From Rheinheimera riviphila (GTDB lineage: Bacteria; Pseudomonadota; Gammaproteobacteria; Enterobacterales; Alteromonadaceae): a stretch of DNA of 64,000 nt. Within the stretch, counting starts at the first letter, position 1, and each line of letters starts with the position of its first letter. The stretch covers positions 1-64,000 of the forward strand of contig NZ_SACS01000010.1 of assembly GCF_004005945.1 (NCBI RefSeq). Direction: 5' to 3'. Below, piece after piece: positions 44,709-54,973 of the stretch. Both the position numbers and the translations under genes were made by a program. Below the pieces are notes generated by a model. That model saw nothing but the letters and a program-made list of their open reading frames with translations, had not been told where the DNA came from and did no database searches.

Positions 44709-44841
44709 ATCTAAAAATGACCCAAAATCAGCCGTAATTCGTAGAAAACAATGATTTACGGCATTGAATCCAAGTCAGTGTAAGTTAAAACAAATCTTGC
44801 GATACAGTGCTCAGCACTATATAATGCACGCCAGTTACGGA

Positions 44842-44918
<77 letters not shown>

Positions 44919-45206
44919 ACTAATACCAGTTACATAATTCACTTTAACGAAGTGATGTTAGGTCAGCCAGGCGGCAAACCTTATGTAGCTCGGAAGGTTC
45001 CTTGGACCTTCTTCTGTTTCCTCGATGGACCCGCATTTCGGTTCGATGGTAAATCAAGGTAACAGACCAGATTTATAAACAAGATTGGCGATATCTTGTT
45101 TTTTCGGATGTTTTTTCGCCCCGATCTTCGGGGCGTTTTTATATCTGAAGTATTGATGTACTAATATTCTGGGCTATATGCCCTTTTTTTATTTCTGGAG
45201 GTCTCT
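44919..45206 (+). promoter_or_regulatory. Leader between tRNA-fMet and rimP with two terminators
   Basis: Two hairpins followed by T runs: AACAAGAT (45078-45085) with ATCTTGTT (45093-45100), and CGCCCCGA (45117-45124) with TCGGGGCG (45128-45135). In E. coli the metY-rimP-nusA operon is also transcribed through terminators upstream of rimP. The 44940-45075 part contains a GAAGGT/ACCTTC hairpin and no gene. Confidence 0.7.
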
Positions 45207-45662
45207 TTGACGAAACAAGAACAGCGTTTAACTGAACTTTTAAGCCCGACTGTAGAAGCTGCAGGCTTTGAATTGTTGGGTTGTGAGTTCGTGCCTGCTG
45301 GGCGCCATTCCACTTTAAGGTTATTTATCGATCATCCGGACGGGGTTACTGTTGACCATTGTGCCGTTGTCAGCCGCGAAGTTGGTGCCATCCTTGACGT
45401 TGAAGATCCGATCCAAAACGAATACAACCTCGAAGTTTCTTCTCCTGGTCTGGACCGCCCGTTATTTACTCCTGCTCATTTTGCTAAAGTTGTTGGGCAA
45501 AAAGTAGAAGTGAAACTGGCCATTCCTCAGGACGGTCGCCGTAAATTCAAAGGGCAACTGCTTGAAATCGTCGAAGATATGTTAGTAATTGAAGTGGATG
45601 GCAAACCTTATCGTTTGCTTATGGATAACGTAGATAAAGCAAACGTAGTTCCGGTTTTTTAA
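45207..45662 (+). CDS. rimP: Ribosome maturation factor RimP
   Basis: 151 residues. It is needed for late 30S assembly. The family pattern is clear: GFELLGCEF, the STLRLFIDHPDGVTVDHC region and VSSPGLDRPLF. The start is TTG 45207, with TGGAGG six bases upstream. It is the first protein gene of the rimP-nusA-infB-rbfA-truB operon. Confidence 0.97.
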   Translation: MTKQEQRLTELLSPTVEAAGFELLGCEFVPAGRHSTLRLFIDHPDGVTVDHCAVVSREVGAILDVEDPIQNEYNLEVSSPGLDRPLFTPAHFAKVVGQKVEVKLAIPQDGRRKFKGQLLEIVEDMLVIEVDGKPYRLLMDNVDKANVVPVF

Positions 45663-45691
45663 GTTAACCGGCTCTTAGTGAGGCAGAAAAC

Positions 45692-47188
45692 ATGGCAAAA
45701 GAAATTTTATTAGTAGTTGATGCGGTTTCTAACGAAAAATCAGTCCCGCGTGAAAAGATTTTCCAGGCGTTAGAATACGCACTGGCCGCCGCTACCAAAA
45801 AGAAAAATGAAAGCGACATCGAAGTTCGGGTAGCGATTGACCGTAAAACCGGCTCTTACGAGACTTTCCGTCGTTGGCAGGTTGTGGCCGACGATCATGT
45901 GATGGAACATCCAACACGTGAAATGACGCTGTCAGCTGCGCAATACGACGAACCAGATTTACAGATTGGCGATTATGTTGAAGAACAAATTGATTCAGTC
46001 GTGTTTGACCGCATTACCACACAAATGGCGAAACAAGTTATCGTCCAAAAAGTGCGTGAAGCAGAACGTTCACAAGTGGTTGAAGCTTATATTGATCAAG
46101 TCGGCGAGTTAGTCACCGGCGTGGTTAAAAAAGTAAACCGCGACAGTATTATTGTCGACCTTGGTAACAATGCCGAGGCGATGTTAGCGCGTGAAGACAT
46201 GATCCCACGCGAAACTTTCCGTCCAGGCGACCGCATCCGTGCACTGTTATTCGCAGTAAACCCGGAAGCCCGTGGCGCCCAGTTATTCTTAAGTCGCACT
46301 CGTCCAGAGATGCTGATTGAATTATTCCGGATTGAAGTGCCGGAAATCGGCGAAGAAATGATTGAAATTCGTGGTGCTGCCCGTGATCCGGGGTCACGCG
46401 CCAAAATCTCCGTAAAAACCAATGATCGCCGGATTGACCCGGTTGGTGCTTGTGTGGGTATGCGTGGTTCACGGGTTCAGGCCGTTTCTGGCGAATTAGG
46501 CGGCGAGCGCGTAGATATAGTTCTGTACGACGATAACCCGGCGCAATATGTGATTAACGCCATGGCTCCGGCTGAAGTTGCTTCGATCATTGTTGATGAA
46601 GAACGTCACGCCATGGACATCGCTGTAGAAGACGCCAATCTGCCAATGGCCATTGGTCGTGCTGGTCAGAACGTGCGTCTGGCTAGTCAGCTGACACAGT
46701 GGGAACTGAATGTAATGTCAGTGTCTGATATGAAGAAAAAACATCAGGAAGAAAATTCCAAGGTGCTTGAATTGTTCATGTTGGCGCTGGAAATTGACGA
46801 AGATTTTGCCGGCATTCTGGTTGATGAGGGCTTCTCATCACTAGAAGAAGTTGCCTATGTCCCTGTAGCCGAATTACTGGCAATTGATGGTCTGGACGAA
46901 GACACGGTTGAAGAACTGCGTAAACGTGCCAAGGCTGTATTGACCACTCGTGCGCTGGCCAGTGAAGAATCACTGGAAGGTGCTGCTCCGAGTGAAGCTC
47001 TGTTGAACCTGCCTGGTTTAGAAACTCACACTGCCTACGTGCTTGCAAGCAAAGGTGTGGTGACGCTCGATGACCTGGCTGAATTAGGTGTCGATGATTT
47101 GCTTGATATTGAAAAAATGACTGAAGAAAAAGCCGCTGCGCTGATTATGGCTGCACGTAATATTGTTTGGTTTAGTGAAGAAAACTGA
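45692..47188 (+). CDS. nusA: Transcription termination/antitermination factor NusA
   Basis: 498 residues (E. coli 495). N-terminal RNA polymerase-binding domain, S1 domain ([20 protein letters not shown]), two KH domains ([15 protein letters not shown] and [15 protein letters not shown]) and two acidic helix-hairpin-helix repeats at the C-terminus, as in gammaproteobacteria. It controls pausing, termination and rRNA antitermination. It lies 29 bp after rimP and 24 bp before infB. Confidence 0.98.
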   Translation: MAKEILLVVDAVSNEKSVPREKIFQALEYALAAATKKKNESDIEVRVAIDRKTGSYETFRRWQVVADDHVMEHPTREMTLSAAQYDEPDLQIGDYVEEQIDSVVFDRITTQMAKQVIVQKVREAERSQVVEAYIDQVGELVTGVVKKVNRDSIIVDLGNNAEAMLAREDMIPRETFRPGDRIRALLFAVNPEARGAQLFLSRTRPEMLIELFRIEVPEIGEEMIEIRGAARDPGSRAKISVKTNDRRIDPVGACVGMRGSRVQAVSGELGGERVDIVLYDDNPAQYVINAMAPAEVASIIVDEERHAMDIAVEDANLPMAIGRAGQNVRLASQLTQWELNVMSVSDMKKKHQEENSKVLELFMLALEIDEDFAGILVDEGFSSLEEVAYVPVAELLAIDGLDEDTVEELRKRAKAVLTTRALASEESLEGAAPSEALLNLPGLETHTAYVLASKGVVTLDDLAELGVDDLLDIEKMTEEKAAALIMAARNIVWFSEEN

Positions 47189-47212
47189 TTGGTCAACGGA
47201 GGTAACATTGAC

Positions 47213-49888
47213 ATGGCGGAAGTAACGATTGAAAAACTAGCCAGTGATGTGGGAACGACTGTTGATCGGTTAGTCCAACAATTTGCTGATGCGGGCATCC
47301 CGAAGCAGACTGGCCAGATGGTTTCTGAAGAAGAGAAAAAAACTCTGCTGGAACATCTGTCCAAACAGCACGGTGGCGGTAGTACAGAGCCATCACGTCT
47401 GACGCTTAAGCGTAAAGAAACCTCCACATTGAGTGTAAGTGGTGGCGCTGGTCGCAACCGTGAAATTCAGGTGCAGGTATTAAAACAGAAAACTTATGTG
47501 AAACGTCCTTTAGTTGATGATGCAGCAGCTGCTGCGGCTGAAGAAGCACGTTTAGCTGAAGAAGCTGTGAAAGCGGAAGAAGCACGCCAGGCAGCCGAAA
47601 AAGCTGCTGCTGAGCGCAAAATTAAAGACGAAGCAGATCGTAAAGCAGACGCTGAACGCAAAGCCTTAGAAGCGAAAAAACGCGATGAAGCCCGTGCACA
47701 ATTGCTGCGGGATGATCCGGAAGAAGCGGCTCGTCGTCAGGCGAAAGAAGATGCCAAGCGTGAAGCTGATCGCATTATTGCGCAGCAAGATGCCGAACGT
47801 CTGAAAAAGCTGGAATTAGATGCACAACGTCAGGCCGAAGAAGCCCGCAAATTAGCGGAAGAAAATGCTGAACGTTGGGCGAAAGAAGAAAAAGCACCGG
47901 TTGAAGTGGGTGATTACCACCTGACTTCAAACGTCTACGCGAAACAGGCAGAAGACGAAGTTGATGCCCGTGATGAGCGTGGTGGTCGTCGCCATGGCAA
48001 AAAAGCGCCAGTTGGCAAAGCCAAGAAAAAAGATGACGCTGACGATAAAGACGCATTTAACCGCGCTAACCGTCACAAGAAAAAGAAAACGCCAACCAGT
48101 ATGCAGCATGCTTTTAACAAGCCAGCGCAGCCGGTTGAGCGTGAAGTGAAGATCGGTGAAACCATCACTGTGGCTGAGCTGGCTGCTAAAATGGCCGTCA
48201 AAGCATCTGAAGTGATTAAAGTGATGATGAAGATGGGCGCCATGGCGACTATCAACCAGGTCATTGATCAGGAAACTGCCGCCATTGTCTGTGAAGAAAT
48301 GGGTCACAAATTCACTTTAACCCGTGAAAACGAGTTAGAAGAAACTGTGATGGCAGACCGTGAAGGTGAAGGTCAGCTGGAGCCACGTGCACCGGTTGTT
48401 ACTGTCATGGGTCACGTTGACCACGGTAAAACTTCAACACTGGATTATATCCGTAAAGCAAAAGTAGCAGCTGGCGAAGCCGGTGGTATTACTCAGCATA
48501 TCGGTGCTTATCACGTTGAAACCGACCGCGGTATGGTGACATTCCTCGATACCCCAGGTCACGCCGCCTTTACCTCAATGCGTGCCCGTGGTGCGAAAGC
48601 GACAGATATCGTGATCCTGGTGGTTGCTGCAGACGATGGCGTGATGCCACAAACCAAAGAAGCAATTCAGCACGCGAAAGCAGCTGGTGTGCCGTTAGTG
48701 GTTGCAGTGAACAAGATGGATAAACCAGATGCGGATCCGGATCGGGTACGTAATGAATTATCTCAGTACGGCGTTATTTCAGAAGAATGGGGTGGTGACA
48801 CTCAATTCGTACCAATCTCTGCCAAAACTGGCGCGGGTATTGACGACCTGTTAGAAGCGATCCTGAACCAGGCTGAATTGCTGGAATTAAAAGCCGTCCG
48901 TCAGGGCATTGCCCGCGGTACAGTGATTGAATCCCGTCTGGATAAAGGCCGTGGTCCGGTTGCATCAATCCTGGTGCAAGAAGGAACGTTACGTCAGGGC
49001 GACACCGTATTGTGTGGTTTTGAATACGGCCGTGTTCGGGCAATGCGCGATGAGAATGGTCAGGAAGTGAAAGAAGCTGGTCCATCTATTCCGGTAGAAA
49101 TCCTTGGTTTATCTGGCGTGCCTCAGGCCGGTGATGAAGTGACAGTAGTCAAAGACGAGCGTAAAGCCCGTGAAGTTGCTCTGTACCGTCAAGGCAAGTT
49201 CCGTGATGTGAAACTGGCGCGTCAACAAAAAGCCAAGCTGGAAAACATGTTTGCGAACATGACTGACGGCGACGTTTCTGAACTGAATATCGTATTAAAA
49301 GCCGATGTTCAGGGCTCTGTTGAAGCCATCAGTGAATCATTAAGCCGCCTGTCGACAGATGAAGTGAAAATTCGCATCATCGGTAGTGGTGTGGGTGGGA
49401 TCACTGAAACTGACGCAACGCTGGCTGCTGCATCTTCTGCCATCATCATCGGCTTTAACGTCCGTGCTGATGCAACAGCGCGTAAAATCGTTGAAGATGA
49501 GTCACTGGACTTACGTTACTACAGCATCATTTATGAACTGTTAGACGAAGTTCGTGCCGCGATGACCGGTATGCTGGCACCTGAGTTCAAGCAACAGATC
49601 ATCGGTCTGGCGCAGGTTCGAGCGGTATTCCGTTCACCGAAGTTTGGCGCTATCGCCGGTTGTATGGTCACTGAAGGTATCGTTAAACGTAACGCACCAA
49701 TCCGTGTTCTGCGTGACAACGTGGTGATCTTCGAAGGCGAGCTTGAATCGCTGCGTCGGATTAAAGACGACGTCTCTGAAGTTCGGAACGGCTTCGAGTG
49801 TGGTATCGGCGTGAAGAACTACAACGACGTGCGTGAAGGCGATCAGATCGAAGTGTTTGAAGTTATTCAGGTTGTTCGCACTCTGTAA
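47213..49888 (+). CDS. infB: Translation initiation factor IF-2
   Basis: About 891 residues. An IF2-N domain, a long charged Ala/Glu/Lys helix (about 100-240), a second N-domain, then the GTPase with G1 [10 protein letters not shown]3 DTPGHAAF and G4 NKMDKPDA, and the C-terminal domains that hold the initiator tRNA. ATG 47213, with CGGAGG about nine bases upstream, is favoured over in-frame codons at 47189. Encoded with NusA and RbfA; its partner tRNA-fMet lies just upstream of the operon. Confidence 0.98.
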   Translation: MAEVTIEKLASDVGTTVDRLVQQFADAGIPKQTGQMVSEEEKKTLLEHLSKQHGGGSTEPSRLTLKRKETSTLSVSGGAGRNREIQVQVLKQKTYVKRPLVDDAAAAAAEEARLAEEAVKAEEARQAAEKAAAERKIKDEADRKADAERKALEAKKRDEARAQLLRDDPEEAARRQAKEDAKREADRIIAQQDAERLKKLELDAQRQAEEARKLAEENAERWAKEEKAPVEVGDYHLTSNVYAKQAEDEVDARDERGGRRHGKKAPVGKAKKKDDADDKDAFNRANRHKKKKTPTSMQHAFNKPAQPVEREVKIGETITVAELAAKMAVKASEVIKVMMKMGAMATINQVIDQETAAIVCEEMGHKFTLTRENELEETVMADREGEGQLEPRAPVVTVMGHVDHGKTSTLDYIRKAKVAAGEAGGITQHIGAYHVETDRGMVTFLDTPGHAAFTSMRARGAKATDIVILVVAADDGVMPQTKEAIQHAKAAGVPLVVAVNKMDKPDADPDRVRNELSQYGVISEEWGGDTQFVPISAKTGAGIDDLLEAILNQAELLELKAVRQGIARGTVIESRLDKGRGPVASILVQEGTLRQGDTVLCGFEYGRVRAMRDENGQEVKEAGPSIPVEILGLSGVPQAGDEVTVVKDERKAREVALYRQGKFRDVKLARQQKAKLENMFANMTDGDVSELNIVLKADVQGSVEAISESLSRLSTDEVKIRIIGSGVGGITETDATLAAASSAIIIGFNVRADATARKIVEDESLDLRYYSIIYELLDEVRAAMTGMLAPEFKQQIIGLAQVRAVFRSPKFGAIAGCMVTEGIVKRNAPIRVLRDNVVIFEGELESLRRIKDDVSEVRNGFECGIGVKNYNDVREGDQIEVFEVIQVVRTL

Positions 49889-49924
49889 TGCAAATGCTTG
49901 ATTGATTAAGATTGCAGTATAAAG

Positions 49925-49949
49925 CAGGGGCCTGGTGCCCCTGTTTGTT
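49925..49949 (+). terminator. Hairpin between infB and rbfA
   Basis: CAGGGGC (49925-49931) pairs with GCCCCTG (49937-49943), followed by TTTGTT. It lies within the operon, so it is probably an attenuator or processing site and not a full stop. Confidence 0.5.
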
Positions 49950-49970
49950 CTACTGATATAGGTAAAAATT

Positions 49971-50399
49971 ATGGCTAAAGAATTCAGCCGGGTGGACCGG
50001 TTATCGCAGCAAATGCAGCAAGAAATTGCAGTGATTTTGCAGCGCGAAATTAAAGATCCACGTCTGCACACCATGATTACGGTGTCAGATGTTGAAGTGT
50101 CACGCGACTTATCGCATGGCAAAATTTATGTGACTTTTTTAGGCATGGCGCCGGAAAAAGTGCAGGAAAACCTGAACATCCTCAATGATGCTTCTGGTTA
50201 TATCCGTAGCTTAATTGCCAAACGTATTCAGGCGCGTATTGTGCCAACGATCCGTTTTTACTTTGATAAGTCACTGGATGAAGGCATCCGGATGGCAAAT
50301 CTGGTGGAAATTGTGCGTAGATCCGACGAGAAAAAACGGATTGACGCCGGTCAGGACATCGATGCTCCGGCTGCAAAAGCCACTGACGAAGAAGAATAA
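49971..50399 (+). CDS. rbfA: Ribosome-binding factor A
   Basis: 142 residues. A KH-like cold-shock assembly factor for the 30S subunit. It starts FSRVDRLSQQMQQEIAVIL, followed by IKDPRL and the conserved C-terminal half (RTLIAKRIQAR-type helix, VPTIRFYFDKSLDEG). The acidic tail is typical. AGGT lies ten bases before the ATG; truB starts four bases after its stop. Confidence 0.97.
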   Translation: MAKEFSRVDRLSQQMQQEIAVILQREIKDPRLHTMITVSDVEVSRDLSHGKIYVTFLGMAPEKVQENLNILNDASGYIRSLIAKRIQARIVPTIRFYFDKSLDEGIRMANLVEIVRRSDEKKRIDAGQDIDAPAAKATDEEE

Positions 50400-50402
50400 A
50401 TA

Positions 50403-51341
50403 GTGGCGCGTCGTCAGGTCAATGGCATCTTGTTGCTGGATAAGCCATTAGAAGTGTCCAGCAACGGTATTTTACAGCGTATTCGCTGGTTGTATCAGGC
50501 CGAAAAAGCCGGTCACACCGGTGCACTGGATCCGCTTGCTTCTGGGTTATTGCCGATTTGTTTTGGTGAAGCCACCAAGTTTTGTCAGTTTCTACTTGAT
50601 ACCGACAAAACCTATGAAGTCACCGCCCGTTTTGGTGTGCGCACTGATACCAGCGATGCTGCCGGTGAAATTATCAGTCAAAAGCCCATCGGTTTTAGCC
50701 AGGCTGATTTGGAAGGCGCTGTGGTCAAGGCTCGTGGGCCGCAGTTGCAAATTCCAACCATGTATTCAGCCCTGAAATATCAAGGCCAACCGCTGTATAA
50801 ATACGCGCGGCAAGGAATTACCGTGCCTCGTGAAGCGCGGCCGATCAATATTTTCCGTTTTGATTTGTTGTCGTTTGATGGTCAGGATGCCACCTTTGTG
50901 GTGCATTGCAGCAAAGGCACTTACATTCGTACGCTGATTGATGATCTGGGTGAAACGCTTGGCTCTGGTGCTTATGTCAGTGCGCTGCGCCGTATTCATG
51001 TTGGACCGTTTCAGGCCAGCCAAATGCGGGTTGAAGCTGAATTAGTGCCGCTGAACGACAAACAAGACTGGCAAGGGCTGGACGCGTTGTTGTTGCCGAT
51101 GGACCAGGCTTTGCTTGGCCTGGCAGAGTTGGTGATTAATCCGGTGCAACATCAACGCTTGGTGCATGGCCAGACGGTTGTCCTGAATGACGATGAGTCT
51201 GAATCCTTACAAACAGCACCCACTTTAACCGCCATTAAGCTTTATACCGAAGCAGGGCAGTTTATCGGGATTGGTGCTGTGACCGAAGGTGTGCTGGCCG
51301 TTCGTCGCCTGCTCAACACCAGTCAGTTTCAGGCCGGCTGA
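50403..51341 (+). CDS. truB: tRNA pseudouridine-55 synthase
   Basis: 312 residues. It makes pseudouridine 55 in the T-loop of tRNAs. Motif I NGILLLDKPLEVSSN and motif II GHTGALDPLASGLLP, with catalytic Asp43, are intact, as is KGTYIRTLIDDLG; a C-terminal PUA-like region follows. It starts at GTG 50403, directly after the rbfA stop. Confidence 0.97.
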   Translation: MARRQVNGILLLDKPLEVSSNGILQRIRWLYQAEKAGHTGALDPLASGLLPICFGEATKFCQFLLDTDKTYEVTARFGVRTDTSDAAGEIISQKPIGFSQADLEGAVVKARGPQLQIPTMYSALKYQGQPLYKYARQGITVPREARPINIFRFDLLSFDGQDATFVVHCSKGTYIRTLIDDLGETLGSGAYVSALRRIHVGPFQASQMRVEAELVPLNDKQDWQGLDALLLPMDQALLGLAELVINPVQHQRLVHGQTVVLNDDESESLQTAPTLTAIKLYTEAGQFIGIGAVTEGVLAVRRLLNTSQFQAG

Positions 51342-51350
51342 AAATAGCAA

Positions 51351-51378
51351 TTGTAATTCGTTTTGAGCGTGCTAGAAT
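51351..51378 (+). promoter_or_regulatory. rpsO promoter
   Basis: TTGTAA (51351-51356) and TAGAAT (51373-51378) with 16-bp spacing, 72 bp before the rpsO start. E. coli rpsO also has its own promoter between truB and rpsO. Confidence 0.65.
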
Positions 51379-51450
51379 GCGCGCTCATTTTTGGTTGTCA
51401 GCTGGATTAGTGCCTGGCGACAGCTTGTTTAAATAATCCTGGAGGATTCT

Positions 51451-51720
51451 ATGTCACTAACTACCGCTGAAAAAGCAAAAATTCTGGCCGATTTCGGTGT
51501 TGTTGCTAACGATACTGGTTCACCAGAAGTGCAAGTTGCACTGCTGACTGCAACTATCTCTAAGCTGCAACCTCACTTCGCTGACCACAAGCATGACTTC
51601 CACTCTCGTCGTGGTCTGCTGCGCATGGTTTCTCAGCGTCGTAAACTGTTAGACTATTTAAAGCGTAAAGACGCAACTCGTTACGCAACTCTGATCGAGC
51701 GTTTAGGTCTGCGTCGTTAA
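51451..51720 (+). CDS. rpsO: 30S ribosomal protein S15
   Basis: 89 residues, exactly the usual length. Recognisable segments are [34 protein letters not shown] and the C-terminal RLGLRR. S15 binds the central domain of 16S rRNA early in assembly. TGGAGGA lies before the ATG. A strong terminator follows, and pnp comes next, as in E. coli. Confidence 0.99.
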   Translation: MSLTTAEKAKILADFGVVANDTGSPEVQVALLTATISKLQPHFADHKHDFHSRRGLLRMVSQRRKLLDYLKRKDATRYATLIERLGLRR

Positions 51721-51749
51721 TCGACCACTTAAATCTTGTGAGAACATCA

Positions 51750-51771
51750 AAGGAGCTTCGGCTCCTTTTTT
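51750..51771 (+). terminator. Terminator after rpsO
   Basis: AAGGAGC (51750-51756), tetraloop TTCG, GCTCCTT (51761-51767) and a T run. Confidence 0.9.
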
Positions 51772-51829
51772 GTTGCCTGTGATTCCAAGCCAGCCATTTT
51801 TATGTAATCGCAAGTCTTGCGCGGCTATC

Positions 51830-51942
51830 TTTTCAGACAGCTTACAAGCTATACTGTCTCGCGAAAAATCGACCCAAAATACACCGCGTTTAAGGCTCAA
51901 CAGAGCCCCAGTCCACGCGTAAATCACAAAGGAAATAACCAC
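51830..51942 (+). promoter_or_regulatory. pnp leader with stem-loop
   Basis: AGACAG and CTGTCT (about 51835-51860) form a stem with a smaller AGCTT/AAGCT element inside, upstream of the GTG start and its AAGGAAA ribosome-binding site. In E. coli, RNase III cuts a leader hairpin of pnp to allow PNPase autoregulation. The same use here is inference. Confidence 0.45.
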
Positions 51943-54063
51943 GTGAATCCAATTGTAAAATCGTTCCAGTTCGGCCAACACATTGTAACTCTGGAAACCG
52001 GCGTTATCGCCCGTCAAGCTGACGGTGCCGTGTTGGTCAGCATGGGTGACACTTCAGTTTTAGTCACTGTTGTTGGTAAAAAAGCACCAAAACCAGGTCA
52101 GGATTTCTTCCCGCTGACTGTAAATTATCAAGAAAAAATGTATGCCGCCGGTCGTATCCCAGGTGGTTTCTTCAAACGCGAAGGCCGTCCTTCTGAAGGC
52201 GAAACTTTAACTTCTCGTTTAATCGATCGTCCAATCCGTCCTTTATTCCCTGAAGGCTTCACCAATGAAGTTCAGGTGATTGCGACTGTAGTTTCAGTAC
52301 AACCAGAAATTCAGCCGGATATCGTGGCGCTGTTAGGTACTTCTGCAGCTTTAGCCATTTCTGGTATCCCGTTCAGCGGCCCGTTAGGCGCTGCCCGTGT
52401 TGGTTACATCGATGGCCAATATGTATTAAACCCATCAGAAACAGAATTAAAAACCAGTAAGTTAGATTTAGTGGTTGCTGGTACTGCCAATGCAGTATTG
52501 ATGGTTGAATCTGAAGCTGGTGTGTTATCAGAAGAAGTGATGTTAGGCGCAGTGGTGTTTGGTCATGACCAGATGCAAACTGCCATCAACGCTATCGCTG
52601 AATTTGCAGCTGAAGGCGGCAAGCCAGCCTGGAATTGGGTTGCTCCTGCCAAGAACGAGCCATTGATTGCCAAAATCGAAGCCTTATCAACGGCACCAGT
52701 GGGTGAAGCTTATTTCATCACTGAAAAAGCCAAGCGTTACGAGCGTATCGGTGCTATCAAAGCTGAAGTATTTGCAAAAATCAAAGCTGAATTAGCGGAA
52801 GGCGAAAGCTTTAACGACACTGAAGCCAGCGAAATTTTCCACAACCTGGAAAGTAAAATTGTGCGTAGCCGGATCATCAAAGGCGAGCCGCGTATCGATG
52901 GCCGTGACAATGAAATGATCCGCGCACTGTCTGTGATGACTGGCCTGTTGCCACGTACCCACGGTTCTGCACTGTTCACCCGCGGTGAAACGCAGGCGCT
53001 GGTAACCTGTACTTTAGGTACAGCTCGTGATGCACAAACTGTGGATGATCTGCTGTCAGACAAAACTGACCATTTCTTATTCCACTACAACTTCCCTCCG
53101 TTCTCAGTAGGTGAGACTGGTATGGTTGGTTCACCAAAACGTCGCGAAATCGGTCATGGCCGTTTAGCAAAACGTGGTGTAGCAGCAGTCATGCCAGATT
53201 TTGACGCTTTCCCGTACACAGTGCGGATGGTGTCTGAAATCACTGAATCAAACGGTTCAAGCTCTATGGCTTCTGTTTGTGGTTCTTCATTAGCCCTGAT
53301 GGATGCCGGTGTACCGATCAAAGCTTCTGTTGCTGGTATCGCCATGGGTCTGGTGAAAGAAGGTGACGACTTCGTTGTGCTTTCTGACATTTTAGGTGAT
53401 GAAGATCATTTAGGTGATATGGACTTTAAAGTAGCCGGTACGACTGCTGGTATCACTGCACTGCAGATGGATATCAAGATTGAAGGTATCACCAAAGAAA
53501 TCATGCAGATCGCACTGAAACAAGCCAAAGCGGCTCGTATTCACATTCTGAACGTGATGGACCAGGCAATCAGTACGCACCGTGAAGAACTGTCTGAACA
53601 CGCTCCACGTATTTACACCATCCGCATCAACCCAGAGAAAATCCGTGATGTGATTGGTAAAGGTGGTGCGGTGATCCGTCAGATCACTGAAGAATCAGGT
53701 ACCACGATTGAGATTGAAGATGACGGTACGGTGAAAATCGCCGCCACTAACTCTCAGGCTGCTGCTATTGCTATCGCTAAGATTGAAGCTATCACTGCTG
53801 AAATCGAAGTGGGCACTGTGTATCAGGGCGAAGTGGTGCGGATCGTTGATTTTGGTGCTTTCGTGAACGTATTACCAGGCAAAGACGGCTTGGTACACAT
53901 TTCACAAATCTCTGACGAGCGCGTCAGCAACGTTGCTGATCACTTAACAGTTGGCCAGAAAGTACAAGTTAAAGTACTGGAAGTTGACAAGCAAGGCCGT
54001 GTCCGTCTGAGCATCAAAGAAGCATCTGAAAAAGCTGCTGTGAATGCTGAAGCTGCCAACTAA
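51943..54063 (+). CDS. pnp: Polyribonucleotide nucleotidyltransferase (PNPase)
   Basis: 706 residues (E. coli 711). Two RNase PH domains, the second with the phosphate-binding [19 protein letters not shown], then a KH domain ([16 protein letters not shown]) and an S1 domain ([19 protein letters not shown]). A 3'-to-5' phosphorolytic exonuclease of the degradosome. GTG 51943 ([12 protein letters not shown]) is the family start, not the upstream codon at 51817. It overlaps nlpI by 20 bases. Confidence 0.98.
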   Translation: MNPIVKSFQFGQHIVTLETGVIARQADGAVLVSMGDTSVLVTVVGKKAPKPGQDFFPLTVNYQEKMYAAGRIPGGFFKREGRPSEGETLTSRLIDRPIRPLFPEGFTNEVQVIATVVSVQPEIQPDIVALLGTSAALAISGIPFSGPLGAARVGYIDGQYVLNPSETELKTSKLDLVVAGTANAVLMVESEAGVLSEEVMLGAVVFGHDQMQTAINAIAEFAAEGGKPAWNWVAPAKNEPLIAKIEALSTAPVGEAYFITEKAKRYERIGAIKAEVFAKIKAELAEGESFNDTEASEIFHNLESKIVRSRIIKGEPRIDGRDNEMIRALSVMTGLLPRTHGSALFTRGETQALVTCTLGTARDAQTVDDLLSDKTDHFLFHYNFPPFSVGETGMVGSPKRREIGHGRLAKRGVAAVMPDFDAFPYTVRMVSEITESNGSSSMASVCGSSLALMDAGVPIKASVAGIAMGLVKEGDDFVVLSDILGDEDHLGDMDFKVAGTTAGITALQMDIKIEGITKEIMQIALKQAKAARIHILNVMDQAISTHREELSEHAPRIYTIRINPEKIRDVIGKGGAVIRQITEESGTTIEIEDDGTVKIAATNSQAAAIAIAKIEAITAEIEVGTVYQGEVVRIVDFGAFVNVLPGKDGLVHISQISDERVSNVADHLTVGQKVQVKVLEVDKQGRVRLSIKEASEKAAVNAEAAN

Positions 54064-54973
54064 GCTGGCACAAGCCAGTCTTTTCCCACTGCTGCTCCTT
54101 GCAGCAGCTGGGCTTAGCGGCTGTGTCACGACGTCAACTGCTCAGCCAGGTATCCTGGTTGAGCAGCCATTGACGCCAGAACCACAACCCATCCCTTATC
54201 GCACCGAAATTGCCATCGCCCGCATCAATGAAATCGTGGCTTCGCCTGAAGTGCCCAAAGAACAACGTGCGCGATTGTTTTATGACCGTGGTGTGATGTA
54301 CGACAGTGTCGGTTTACCTTCTTTAGCCAGATATGATTTTATGCGCGCCTTGCAGTTAAAACCTGATATGGCTGATGCATATAATTTTCTGGGCATTCAC
54401 CATACTTTAAGTGGTGATTTTGAATCTGCTTATGAAGCCTTTGATTCGGCTTTGGAGCTTGAACCAGACTATCAATACGTCTATCTGAACCGTGCAATTG
54501 CATTGCAGAATGACGACAAACTTGAGTTAGCGCTGCGCGATTTCCGCCAATTCCAGCAAATTAAACCTGATGATCCATACCGGGCATTGTGGTTGTATCT
54601 GGCTGAAATTGAAGTGTCCAAGCCGCAAGCAGATAAAACCTTAGCTGAATTATTACCAAAACTCGATGAAAAGCAGTGGTCGCGTCAGATTGCCGCATTC
54701 TATCTGGGACAAATCAGCGAACAACAATTGTTGGCCGTGGCGAGTGATAATGTCACTGAACCAAAACAACTGGCTGAGCAATTGTGCGAAGTATATTTTT
54801 ATCTGGCCAAATGGCATGCTTTGCAGAATAACCCTACGCAAGCAATTGAATACTACAAAAAAACTCTTTCTACCAACATCTATGAGTTCGTCGAACACCG
54901 TTATGCCAGGCTGGAAATGGCCAAAATCCGGCAGCAAGTGGTAGCCCAAGACGAGCATGATCATGCGCATTAG
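54044..54973 (+). CDS. nlpI: Lipoprotein NlpI
   Basis: 309 residues. A lipoprotein signal peptide with lipobox LSGC, then tetratricopeptide repeats ([57 protein letters not shown]). NlpI is an outer-membrane adaptor that brings murein hydrolases to proteases such as Prc. The only plausible start, ATG 54044, lies inside the last codons of pnp, so translation is coupled. The pnp-nlpI order matches E. coli. Confidence 0.93.
   Translation: MLKLPTKLAQASLFPLLLLAAAGLSGCVTTSTAQPGILVEQPLTPEPQPIPYRTEIAIARINEIVASPEVPKEQRARLFYDRGVMYDSVGLPSLARYDFMRALQLKPDMADAYNFLGIHHTLSGDFESAYEAFDSALELEPDYQYVYLNRAIALQNDDKLELALRDFRQFQQIKPDDPYRALWLYLAEIEVSKPQADKTLAELLPKLDEKQWSRQIAAFYLGQISEQQLLAVASDNVTEPKQLAEQLCEVYFYLAKWHALQNNPTQAIEYYKKTLSTNIYEFVEHRYARLEMAKIRQQVVAQDEHDHAH

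Noticed and set aside
44940..45075. Riboswitch or conserved leader RNA before rimP
   Set aside because: I find only one short hairpin (GAAGGT/ACCTTC) and no pattern of a known riboswitch.
47927..48307. 126-codon minus-strand frame inside infB
   Set aside because: Shadow of the K/E/A-rich linker; Phe/His-rich product without known features.
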